Positions 28,446 through 39,200 of a stretch of DNA of 64,000 nucleotides are shown in pieces. Made by a program: the position numbers and the translations under genes. Source of the stretch: Isochrysis galbana (taxonomy: Eukaryota; Haptophyta; Isochrysidales; Isochrysidaceae); assembly GCA_018136815.1 (NCBI GenBank), contig CM030931.1, forward strand, positions 6,488,273 through 6,552,272, read 5' to 3'. Each line of letters begins with the position of its first letter. Positions within the stretch are counted from its first letter, which is position 1. A model generated the notes under the pieces. It had not been told where the DNA came from, ran no database searches, and was given only the letters and a program-made list of their open reading frames with translations.

Positions 28446-28606
28446 TATATGCACACGTGCGAGACGCACACTCAACTTTCCTCCTACACCCCGGACGCGC
28501 ATGCACATCCTTCCATGGTCGCTCCCATTTCGTCCCTCACTTGCTCTGCGATCCATCTTCACCATCTCGCCCCATTTCACGTCATCCCAGCGCGTCGCGA
28601 AGCATG

Positions 28607-29411
28607 TCAGCGCCTCGAGACTGGCCCGGAAGGCATCCGCGGCATTCCGGCGAGCATATTATCGAAGCTTTTCTGAAATTTTCCTGGCATACCCGATGCT
28701 GCAACATTGTCTGCTCCTGTGGGTGGGAATATGCGTGGACCAAATGTTGGATTGTTATCATTTTGGATCGGTGTTGCCTTCCCTCTCTGCGAGGCATACG
28801 CACCTGAGCCAAAATGCAATGTCGGCCACTCTTTGAGTTCATCGAACGACGACCGGCGCGGTGGTTTGGCAAGGGTGAGCACGACTTTCCCTTTTGATTC
28901 AAGCACCTGAGGTTCGGACGGAGCACAAAATGAGTTTTGCTCATGTGCGGGCGGTGATTGCCATGGCCTTCACCTTGTAAGAGCACCCAGGTACGTGGAT
29001 CTGATCGTAAAGGCGACGAAGCGATAGCACTCGGATTGTGTTGTCCGGCATCCCCTCTGCACAGAAGTCCACTCCATCGTCCCGAAATTCGCACTGCACC
29101 TTTTGCTTCTGCACTCCTGGTAGTGTCAGGTACACTTTCACCACTAGCCCGTCGTCCGCCCACGCGTAGTCTGAGACCTGAAGCTGACGGGGTGCGGGGG
29201 GTACTCCGGCGCCCGCCGTGCTCGCCTCAGCAGCTGAAGCTGCCCCAGGAGGTGGAGCATGCTTCGGTTCCCGCTTGATCAGCTTGGGCTGCGGATTTGG
29301 CGCGGGTGGCTCCTTGGTCTCGATCCGGTTGGGGGCATAGTAGGGGGAGCGCTGGATCCCCTCCTCAGGCCACTCCCAGTCGTCCGCCGCCATGTCGCCA
29401 ACGTCTACCAT
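28607..29411 (-). CDS. CS-domain (p23/CacyBP/NudC-like) protein, 2 exons, 245 aa
   Basis: Exon 1 is 29411-28974 and exon 2 is 28906-28607 (67-bp GT-AG intron, phase 0). The CS domain, a beta-sandwich that usually contacts HSP90 or other chaperone clients, lies at about residues 95-165: DYAWADDGLVVKVYLTLPGV, then a CEFRDDGVDF strand and a LRRLYDQIHVPGCSYK strand. The last strand, VVLTLAK, is completed only by splicing to exon 2, which supports the model. N-terminal residues 1-90 are Pro/Ala-rich with an acidic-aromatic start (ADDWEWPEEG). The C-terminal ~70 residues are Met/Pro/Gly-rich and probably disordered. Calcyclin-binding-protein and NudC families are the nearest types I can name. Confidence 0.8.
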
Positions 29412-30047
29412 GAGCGCGAGGCGAGCGGGCGACGATGCCGGCCGGCAGAGCTCGCACCAACAGCGCTCGTGGCCCCCCTCCTCTCCTTCCCTCTTCTCAC
29501 CCCTCTCACACCACTCGTTCGTTCTCTCGCACACCCCGTCTTTCTATTGTTTATTTCATGAATCCTCGTCCAGAGTAAAGTGCTAGAGTAGAGATAGGAG
29601 TACTAGTAGCATGTTTACTTTTCCCTTTTTCTTCAATCTGGGAGAGGGAGTCTCTCTTCTCTCATGGAATACAAAAAAAGGGAAACGCATCTCAGATTCT
29701 CTTCTTCCGTTTACCCTCCCCTGAGGTCTCTCTACTTTACTCTACTCTACTCTAGGTGGTCCGTTCGATCATTCCCTGCGTGATTCACGAGAACTTGATC
29801 CACTCAATACCTGATTGAGCCGTGATTCAAGAGAAGTGAAGAGGATGGTAAAGTAGTTGTACAGACGGCTCTCTTCTCTCTCCCTCCAGCTCACCCAGCC
29901 GCGCTTCCGCTGCCACCGCCGCCGCGCGCGCGTTCAGGCCGGCTGCACCTCCATCCGCCTGTCCGTCCCGCTCTCTGGATCCCGCTCTCGTCTCCCGGCA
30001 CACACGGCCTCTCCGCTCTTGACCCCCTCCCGCTGCCCCCGCCGCCG
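29412..30047. promoter_or_regulatory. Divergent promoter region between the CS-domain and LMBR1-like genes
   Basis: The two genes are transcribed away from each other, so both promoters lie here. Pyrimidine-rich stretches and a CTCTA microsatellite (near 29725-29755) are visible. I see no clear TATA box. Confidence 0.4.
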
Positions 30048-33000
30048 ATGAACTCCTCGTCGGGGGGGCTGGGTGCCACACTCGGTGCCCTCGTGCTGCT
30101 CACAGTTGTGGCGTGTGCCGTCCGCATCTACCTGGTTGCCGATGAGCGCGTCGGCCGGCTGGTCCGACTGACCGTCTGGTTCAGCTGGGTTCTCAGCGGG
30201 CTGAGTATGCTGCTGCTACCGCTCGACCTCGCGCGGCAGGCGCCCGTACAGTGGTCTGTCTCGCCATTCTCTTGCGACATGCAGCCCATCTCGCTGCTCT
30301 CGGTCGTGTGGGGCCTGCTCTTCTGGTTCTCGCTCGTGCTCGGCTTCGCGATGGTCGAATTGCTAAGAGAGTGAGCCACCTCCACCCCCCTCACTCTCCA
30401 CCATCATCACCTCCCCTCCCCCGCCCGCCCGCCCGCCGTGCCCGTAGACGCCCTCGGCTCAACATCACTGCTGCTGATTCCGCAATGCTGTCGCAGGTAC
30501 GAGCTCACAGGCTGTTTTCACTGGAAGCGGGGAGTGCGACTTGCCTTGCGCCGCAAGGCAAAGTACTACACTGTCTGCGCCATCATATTCGCCGGCTTGG
30601 TGATTGGGCTTGCTGCAACCAATCAACTGGAGATGGCCGCTCTAATAGGCTGGCTATGTGCAGCCTGCAATGCATGGAGTGCTGTATTTCTAATGCTTTG
30701 CCTCGCGTACGCACTCGTCGAATTGCCCCGGCATCTCTGGCGCCTCTCCCCTCCTGACGCATATGTGGCCCATCTTCAGCACCAGCGTTGGCATCGACGA
30801 AGGGAGATGGTTGCGGCGCTTCACGAGTGGAGCGAGGTGCGTCGTTCACTGAGCCTGACTGCCCAATGGCTTGAGGAGCATCAAGCGCCTTTGCTTCGCG
30901 GGCGAGCTCAAGAGCGTCCTCCCTCCGGTACATACTCGACCCAGCGAGTGGCGGAGGTTGCAGCAGCGGCGGACGAAGCGGAGGAGCTCGAAATGCTCAT
31001 CGGGGCGACGCCGTGCAAACCTGCTCCGATCCCAGGGCAGCGCTTAATCTATGGTTCGGCGTCCGCGTCTCCTCGGCCTCCTCCATCAACATCTCCGTTG
31101 AGTTTGCTCAAAACTTCGAAACGGCCGACATGCTCGATTTCTGCAAAGCCAGAGGACACTCATGGCGCACAGGTGGATCACGTTGAATGTGATTCTGAAG
31201 ATGAGAGTGAGGGGTCTGGAGGGTCTGATGAGCGCAATGAGGGGTCTCAGAGTCCGCTAGTTCATGAGCGCCACGAACAACGTTGGCATGAAATCGCCGA
31301 ATCTCCTCCCCCAATACGAACCCCAGCGACGGACAAATCCCGTCTTTGGTCGGTTCGTGGCCGATCAGGAAGTATGTCAGGGGCGCTCGGTGTTGCCCGA
31401 GAGCAGCTGCTGCGCGATCGCCTTCTGAATTGCGCTCGCCTTGTCGAGTGGGAGCTCAATGCCCTTGGCCCACCTCAGCAACCCCAGCAAAGACCGGCGC
31501 GGCAACGCGGCGTCGCAACGATGTGGGAGTCCAGTGTTAGCAGCCCAGCTAGTTATAGCAGCCCAGACAAGACGGGCTCCGCCCCAGACGTAGAAGGCGG
31601 AGATGTGTGCACGGGCAGCGCTCCGGCAGCGGATGCCTCGGGCGGGACCACTGGGTCGAAGGGAAGCACTTCACCCGGAGGACCGAGCCATGACGGCACC
31701 TCTTGCTCGCATGCGACATTTGTTCCCGAGGTAGACGTATTCTTCTCACCGTGGTGCTGCGCCCCAGCGAGCTACTGCCCACCAAACCCGTCCATGCCCA
31801 TCATGCATGGGGAGCCACAGCCCGCTCACTCTGCTGTGGGCGGGAAGGCGAGGGCCGACACCTTGATGTCTACTAGTCATCATACACAATCCGCAAGACT
31901 TTCCTTGGCGCCATCGGCATGTCATGAGGAGGCAACTCAGACTGATGCAATTGTCGACACGGAACCTACGCTATCCTCTTTGGAGGGGTTGCGCGTGCGT
32001 GCACACACGGCCAGACTTGCAGCACGTTCAGCCGTCGCGGAATTCGAGCGAGTCGATGCCCTCGTGAAATGGTGGGAGTGGGCGGTGCCATTGGCACGTC
32101 GGCCGCTCGATATCTTTGGGCATGAAACCACCGTTCGCGGACTCTGCACAGCCCTCTACACTCGTTCCTTTGTGCTATCCTTGCGGCCCATACTGCGAAC
32201 AGCTGCTGCTATTTCCCTTGTTCTTGGTGCTGCCCTCGCGTGGTCCGAGTTGTGCCTGCTATTGCAATGGCTCGTCAGGATTGGTGCATTCCCATGGTGG
32301 AAGCGCGGTAGCGGCAAGACGGAAGACCAAGACTGTGACCCATTGGGGATGTTGTTGCTTGGGCATGCCCTTCTCTCCGCGGCACAATCTGGGGGCTCGC
32401 CGCTTTTGCTACTGCTACCAGTCTTTTGGATGCGATTCTGCATCGGGTGGGCGTTAGCAAAGATGCATCATGGGGCGCTTGCCTTGCGCAGAGACCGAAA
32501 AGGTAACGATTCGCCCATGCTGCTCCTCGACGCCACAAACAATCTTCGACTCACGCTCGCTCTGTGTTTCAATTATGTGTGCTTGCTGCAGGTATGCCAA
32601 CTAGCTATGCCACTCTTTTGTGTGATTTGGTCGGGGATGCATAGGAATGCTTCTCAATGCATTGGAATTCCACTCAAGCCGTCTTAAGACCTTGGCATCC
32701 AAGCCGCACCCCGCTTTGATTTCCGATGCCCGGCTCATCTAACTGACGAAACTCTTGACGTCCGGTGAGCAGGGTACCCATGATGTGGATAGGCACGGCG
32801 AGTGGTCCAGTCACGTGTCCACGCCAACCGCATTCTATTGCCTATACGAGCCCAAGGCGCAGTTGTCCTTGCTTTGGCGGCGATCGGACGACTACTATCC
32901 ACCTCTTTGCCCTCTATTACTCTTACTGATTGGCCTTTTCCTGGGCTGCAACGTGTATGAGAGAGTGCTAGGATTCCTTGGCTTTGACACGCATGAGCGT

Positions 33001-33150
33001 CCCGAGGTGGAAGATCCTGATGGCGTCAGCCCGTCGATGTCCTCGAGCTCACCGCCCGCCAAGTCTGCAATTGGGTTTCCTAGGGCTCTATCAAAGCGGT
33101 TTGAGGAACTCAAGTTGCCTCTCCTCCACGGCCACTACTTCGCCGATTGA
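30048..33150 (+). CDS. LMBR1-like multi-span membrane protein, 3 exons, 931 aa
   Basis: Exons 30048-30370, 30497-32591 and 32773-33150 (introns 126 and 181 bp, GT-AG). The N-terminus has about three transmembrane segments (residues 8-107). Exon 2 opens with YELTGCFHWKRGVRLALRRK, then two more hydrophobic helices and ALVELPRHLW, the signature that follows the first helices in LMBR1/LMBRD2 proteins. Residues ~240-700 form a large, low-complexity, Ser/Pro-rich loop, then come further helices (about 685-800) and a C-terminal one in exon 3 (PPLCPLLLLLIGLFLG). LMBRD2 relatives sit at the plasma membrane or endomembranes and have been linked to receptor signalling. The function here is unknown. The cytosolic loop is much longer than I would expect for the family. 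Confidence 0.75.
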
Positions 33151-33599
33151 CCATGGTCATCATCGACTCTCTGCTTGAATTTGACGCTCTTGAAATCGCC
33201 GCGCTGCGCCGAGGGTTGCCATGCCGCTGAATGCCTCCTCGTCTACCTCCATTCGCGGCGGTCGCCAGCCGGCGGGGGAATGGCCGTGGGCGGTGATGGG
33301 AAGGAGTGAGTGAAAGGGGGGGGTGGGGGTGGGGGAGGAGGGGAGAACGGGGGCGCTCGCATCCTATCGCCGTTATCTCCATGGGTCGCCATGGTCATGG
33401 TCGCAGCATAGAACTACAGCCCACCCTCTTTTTTCTACAACCCTCGTTGCACGCAATACCTTTCACCTCGGCGCTTCGCGCTTATCACAACATCGACAAA
33501 CCACCGAAATGAAAGGCGTTTGCGAATTGCGGCGCGGAGTGGGGGGGTCGAGGGATGATGTGGAAAAATCGAGGGGCACACACTGTGGCAAGGCGAGTA

Positions 33600-33850
33600 T
33601 AGGGGACAAACAAGCGAGCCCACAGGACAGCACATGATAGGCGCAATACGCAATACACAAGGCGCGGTTGACGCAAAGGACAAACGAACATGTACATGGC
33701 CTACCCCAAACCCCGGCCCGAGGTAGAGCACCTGGGCCCACCCCCGGACACCGAAGAAAAAGGGACTAAGGGGGAAGGAGAAAGGAGGAGGCGGAAGGGA
33801 AGCGGGGAATATGAAGGGCGGCGAAACAGGGTGGTAATAACAATAAAACA
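33600..33850 (+). mobile_element. Probable LINE 3' tail relic
   Basis: It resembles 56165-56345: a pyrimidine-rich CCTACCCCAAACCCCGGCCC-like block, then GGGCC.ACCCCCGGACACC, then an A/G-rich stretch GGGACTAAGGGGGAAGGAG. That is a layout like the 3' untranslated end of a non-LTR element. No reverse transcriptase is present here. 33151-33599 shows no gene. Confidence 0.35.
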
Positions 33851-33867
33851 TCTGAGCGTTAGCGTTA

Positions 33868-33965
33868 GCGCTATTACGACTACTCCCACTAGCCCGGTAC
33901 TATCACGACATCACGACACCCCTCAGCGCACTTGCCCATACGCCTAGACGCGTGTTGATGCCACA
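33868..33965 (+). repeat. Dispersed repeat C, copy 1
   Basis: The CACTAGCCCGGTAC, CCTCAGCGCAC and GCCACAGAT blocks recur at 46118-46262 and 49729-49868. It is followed at 33966-34010 by a GGGGGGCGCGAGGCCCCC hairpin block that recurs at 46550-46590. Confidence 0.65.
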
Positions 33966-34017
33966 GATGGGGGGGGCGCGAGGCCCCCATTGACCCCCAC
34001 TTATAAAAGGTTGACAA

Positions 34018-34135
34018 CTAAGTTTATACTTAGTTCGCCCATGGGGGGGCACGACCCCCCCCCCCCTCTCCACTCCTCCCCTGCCGTAGGGAAGGAACCA
34101 CTCATGCTCCTGGCATGCCTGATGGCTTGCTTGCC
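34018..34135 (+). mobile_element. SINE-like element S1, 5' fragment
   Basis: It carries the S1 start (AACTAAGTTTATACTTAG), the G7..C hairpin and the CTCCACTCCTCCCCTGCC and GCATGCCTGATGGCTTGC blocks, then stops matching. A short GGTGCA/GGTGAA repeat follows at 34215-34262. Confidence 0.65.
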
Positions 34136-34499
34136 GCTTGCTTGGAGCACACTACCGTCAAATAAAAATTTTTTCCAACTGGGAAGGTGCTGGTCCGAAG
34201 TTTTTTCTTCAGTGAAGGTGCAGGTGAAGGTGAGGGTGCAGGAACTGCAGGTGCAGGTGAAGACACGGTGAACGGGGCGCGCTGGGCGGCCCGTAGCCCG
34301 CCAAGGTGACTGTTGATCGTGCTCGCGTGGGATTGCAAGTTGAGAGCCAAAATTGATCAAGTGGTGGGGCACACCACCCATGTTATCGGGAAAAATAAGC
34401 AGGCACCTGCACTGCACGCACACTCCTTCACTCCAACTGCGGCATCGACGCCACATACAGCTGCGGACATCGCGGTTATAACGGTAGAGCGGAAAATAG

Positions 34500-35030
34500 C
34501 GAAATAGCCTGCAGAGGCTCGCGAATGCGACACCCCCCGACTAAGATCGAAACATCCCCTGATGTTGAGCGGTCGGACGGACGGTACTTCGATTACTCGA
34601 TTACCTTACCATCGAGAGAAGTGGGGCGTTGCGGCTCCTCACTTTTGTGTGCCACATGGCGACAAAGCGACAGCGGTGGCGGTGGCGGAGAGCAAGCGTC
34701 CAATCGGTAGCGTTTCCTCATAGCAACAATCGAAGATCGAGCAATATTTCATAGCACATCGGTAGGCGAGGCCTTTTGAATTCCATCGGGGATTCGAACA
34801 GTTACGCGAGTTCCGAGCCATTTGGCACAGAATATCGGAGATCGGAGATCTGATATCGGAGGATCGGAGACTTCAAGAATCGGACGCATTCGTAATCAAA
34901 ATATCGGACTGCGGAGTAGCGTTATCGAAACGAGAGATCGATCGAGCGATGATGTTATCCTAGGAGACATGTTCCCAGGCATCGTCATTGAATACTAGGA
35001 GTTGTCGCGACCAACCCTAGTAGAATCGAG
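34500..35030 (-). mobile_element. LTR-retrotransposon 3' junction relic
   Basis: On the minus strand it reads CGATCTTAGTCGGGGGG then TGTCGCATTCGCGAG (LTR start at 34532), nearly the same polypurine/LTR junction as at 13223 and 56519. The internal side would be 34539-35030 and the LTR side lies leftward, where other repeats have invaded. It is broken and short. Confidence 0.55.
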
Positions 35031-35045
35031 GTACCATATCATGTA

Positions 35046-35830
35046 TTGCGACACGCCGACTACGGATTCGATAAGCCCGCCACAGGCCACGTCCTGTCCC
35101 TTGTGAGAAGGGGCCTCGCCCGCTCGCAGGCCTTAGCCCGCACGCGCGACACACGCATCCCGCTTCCGGCACCCGACGCCCTACAAGTGCTGCGAGACAC
35201 CTTGTCCCGGCAGCCCCCAACCTCCCCTGTTGCCGCAGCACGCTTCTACAGGGACCGCTTCGCTTTAGTCCTCGCCTTTGTCTTCATGGGTCATGGGCCG
35301 CCAAGACTCCACATACCGGCCTTCGCACGCACGACTTCGGTGTAGACTCGCGTTTCTTATGGCTCAGGCTACAAGAAAAGCAGCGCAAGCACCATGCTGA
35401 GAGGCGCATCGTCCGAATTCCGATCTCGCCGCCGCCCGCAGCAGGGGTTCCGTCCGCCATTCCACAACTAGCCGCCCTCGCCTCGCTCTTCTTGTGCGCT
35501 AAATAAAGAGCGTCTTTCGGCACAGCCTTCGGAGTACGTGTTCCAGCTGCCCGAAGAACCCCCTCCCATCACCGCTTCCATGTCAGGGTGGGTGGCTCGC
35601 GTCCTCGCCGACCAGAACATCGTGGCTCCTCCCGGGTTCGCACACTTGGGTCATTCTCTCCGCGCCGGCGGCTCTTCGGCCGCAGAAGCCATCAAGGTCC
35701 CCCGAGCTAGGGGCGATTGGCTTGGCGGCTGGGCACCTGGTACCTCCACGCGAGTGAAGCACTACATCGACCCGACCGTCGGCCCATGTGACGCAGTATA
35801 CATACGCCCTCCTCGGTTGGCTTTTAGACT
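35046..35830 (+). mobile_element. Tyrosine-recombinase element relic (DIRS/Ngaro- or Crypton-like)
   Basis: The right half encodes HLGHSLRAGGSSAAEA and then GGWAPGTSTRVKHYIDP, matching the HxxR, W and tyrosine-nucleophile boxes of tyrosine recombinases. The left half (RFYRDRFALVLAFVFMG) resembles the preceding core region. It looks broken. No reverse transcriptase or terminal repeats were found, so the class is open. Confidence 0.6.
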
Positions 35831-35904
35831 CGCATTACTCAGCCTCGCGCGAACAAGGCTGACATCTTCTCTCTGTTCTTCCTACTTCGTAGTGGGTGGG
35901 TGGT

Positions 35905-36125
35905 GGCATTTATACCACTTCCAGTCGCACATAGCACATAGCCTAGCCACACTGCGAATGTGTCGTTTTATAGTAACGAGCGTTCATAGAAGGCGGCGGC
36001 AAGGACGACTGATTTTGCTCTCCCTCCCTCCCATACCCATTCAGCTGAGCGTGTAGGCCTTTAGGCCTTTAAGGCATTGGCATTTATACCACTTCCAGTC
36101 GCACATAGCCTAGCCACACTGCGAA
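35905..36125 (+). repeat. Direct repeat pair of about 47-54 bp
   Basis: GGCATTTATACCACTTCCAG, CGCACATAG and CTAGCCACACTGCGAA occur at 35905-35958 and again at 36079-36125, with about 120 bp between. They lie in the presumed promoter of the AAA ATPase gene. Confidence 0.7.
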
Positions 36126-36276
36126 CAATGAATTCTCTAGAGTACCACAATTAGAATATCTGATTTGTCGTCCGTCACGCCTTGGCTCACGCTTCCCGCC
36201 CCTCGCGCCTCGCTCCGGCTGGAGAGAGCAGAGGGACGAATAGGGGGGCGGAAGGCGGGGGACGAGCGGGCGGGCT

Positions 36277-39200
36277 ATGCTGGAGTTCTCCTCTCTCCAC
36301 GTGACGAGCCAAATCCCTCCCGGCTCGCTGGAGCTCACGGGCACAGATCTCGCGTCGCTGGGCATACGGTACAGTGACCCACTCCTCGTGCAGGTCACAT
36401 CCTTGCCCGCCTCGCCCGTGTTCCTGTGCTTCGCCGCAGCGCCGCAGCGCGCAGTGGACAGGACATGCAGAGCAGTCGGGGAGTGTGAAGAGAACGGGGC
36501 TCATCCCGCGGTTCTCACGACTCCTGCGCCGACTCCAACAGAGGGCGAAATATCTGCTATGAGTGCAGAGCGTGAATGGGACAAAGGAGACATGCGAGAT
36601 GAGCCGCTGTCGACGAGAGATGCGATTCGGGCTCCCAGAGCGAATCTCTCGACGCGTCTGGCTTCGTGGGCTGTGCCTGAGGTAGGGAAAGTGTCTGAAG
36701 CAGCTCGATTGCAACCTGAATTGGATTCGGGAAAGGCTGGAGGCCGTGCAATCGTCCGTGTGCTTCAGTTGGCTGCTGCGACAACGAAAAAGAGAGAGGT
36801 CAGCCCCGCCGCCACCGCTGCCGCTGCCCAATGGATTTGCATACGCAGGCCTAGTGATCGGCCCTATGTGCGCATTGTGCAAGCATGTGAGCTCTCTGCT
36901 CAAGCAGCCCAATCTGCACCGCGGAACGGTCGGGCGAAGCGTGGAGGCAATGGTGGTGCCCGTGGCGGTGGATCAAGAGGGAGGACAGGAGGAGGGGGCC
37001 CACAGTCAGGCAGTGAGCGAGACGGCAGGGGCAAAGGCAGCGGTGCCACTGGTTCAGCTGGTAGTGCAGGTACAGCGCAGGGCGAGACTATGCTATCGCC
37101 TGTGGCACGTCTCCAGGTAAGCGTTGCGGCTAGCTGCTACACGACAATATCTCAATCACGAATGTCGCTGATCAAATCTCTCGCTACGCGACGTGCTTAG
37201 CACTACCACAGCACCAAATGGGTCAACCTCACTCAATGGGCCTGTCGTCGTTCGAAGGCGCAGATTTTTTCGTCCTCCATCCGCAGCATGTTAAGTTCCA
37301 CTGACGGTGCAAGCCGTTTGCCCTTAGGTTGTCGGAGCTCTCAACGGTCGCTTGGTTTGCCCGGGAGCTCTGATTCCTGTTGGCAGCGACGGGACTGAGA
37401 TGGAAGTGTGTGCCGCACATGCCTGGCTGCTAGCTGATATGATAGCTTCCTGGACCTGGTTAGATCACTAGGGCGTTGTCGGTGACATCCTAACTGTCGG
37501 AAGTATAATGCGGGATGCTCACTAGCTAGCAGGTTCCACCGCTGACTCGTTTTCCACCCCCACATCGCCTGCAGGTATGCGCAATCCGGCCCGCAACTGC
37601 GTCTGCAGTATACATCACTGGTGCAACACAGGTGGTTTGCTACTCTACACCCAACACAAATCACGTGGGCGTGTGGCATGCGCTAGCACGTACACTGCAG
37701 GGCGAGCTAGCACGTACACTACAAGGCGATGTGGCAGAACAATCGCATAAGACGGACCCAAGTTGCACGCGGTCTCCAATTCCAGCAGAGCTGACTACGC
37801 TGCAGAGGAGCTCTGAGCGTCGACCACCCAGAATAGTCGCCAAAGTCACGCGCACAGAAACTCCTGGTCAGGAGGAAGCGCACGAGTCAACAATTTTCCG
37901 GGCCCTAGGGATCCTCCCTGGGCAGGTCGAGGCGTTCCGCATATTGTGTGCGCTCATCGGCTGCAGCACTTGCGCCGTGCAGCGCTTGACAACCAGGGGC
38001 CAGGGGCCCCCAAATGGTGTCCTCCTGTACGGCCCACCCGGCTGCGGAAAGACGCATCTTGTGAATGTGGCAGCGGCCGTGTTCAAGATTCCTTTAATCT
38101 GTGTCGACGCGTCGAATCGCTCACATGTCTATGGGGGTGGTACCATGAATGCCCTCGAGACGCCGGCTTCAAGGTATGATACAGATGGCTTGGGCGTCTT
38201 CCGCCGCCTGGAAGTACTGACGCAATGTAGGAAAGGCTCCATGCAAGAGCCCATCAGTGCGTGGAGTCCGGCACAAATGAGAAACGAAGGCGTTGCGGGT
38301 AGTGCATTAGGTGCAGGCGACACTGGTGGAGGCGAGGGAGCACAACGCCTAAGACAGCTTTTCTTGCATGCGCTAGAAAGATCGCGCACCGCCACAAAGG
38401 CTGCAGGTCGGCTGATGCCAAGCTTGCTTTTCATCGATGAGATCGACACGTGGTGCCCGCCCTTGGGCGAACAGGCGAGTGCCATCCTTATCGGGCGACT
38501 CTTCGCGTCCATGCAACACCTGCCTTCATCCCAGTGGAAAGGGCGCCCTTTGTTCCCACAAGTGCGGCCTAGGTTCTCTCTAGTAGGTCCCTCTCTCAGT
38601 CCTTCAGATCTCAACACATGCAGACACCCTTACACCTGCCACTCGTTGTAGCACACAACGCTGGAACACATCCGCAATGTGGCAACTCTCCGCGCCCTGA
38701 TGGATGCCTCGGCCAAGGATGAAATGGAGGCGCCAACACTCAGCAAATGCAGGGACAGTATGGGCTCCCTAACTTCCCTCGCCTCTACAAATGCATCCAT
38801 TGAGAAGCGCGTCGATGAGATTAAGCTAGAGCTCCTTGACGATGTCCCGGGGTCACAAGGTCCTCCTGGTAGCCCTCAAGGGCGGGTCATCGTTGTGGGA
38901 GCAACCAATCGTCCTCATGCCATCGATGCGTCTCTAAGACGTGCGGGACGCATAGAATGGGAAACGCCTCTCTCCGCTCCCACTGCTGATCATAGGCGAG
39001 AAACTTTGCGGACATTTGTTTTCGAATCGTTATTGACATGCCGTTCGGATGCGTATCCGACGGACACCGATGACGCCTTTACACTCCCAGATGCTGGCAC
39101 TACGAACGAAGCAATGCAAGCTGCTAAAATCAACGAGCTCGTCGACGAGCTGGCCACCTCCACAAGTGGCTTCAGCACAGCGGACCTTCTTGCGCTCAAG

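Noticed and set aside
34650-34830. GTTCGAATCCCC-like B-box on the minus strand, a possible tRNA
   Set aside because: No A box or foldable acceptor stem is found at the right distance. It lies in an LTR relic.
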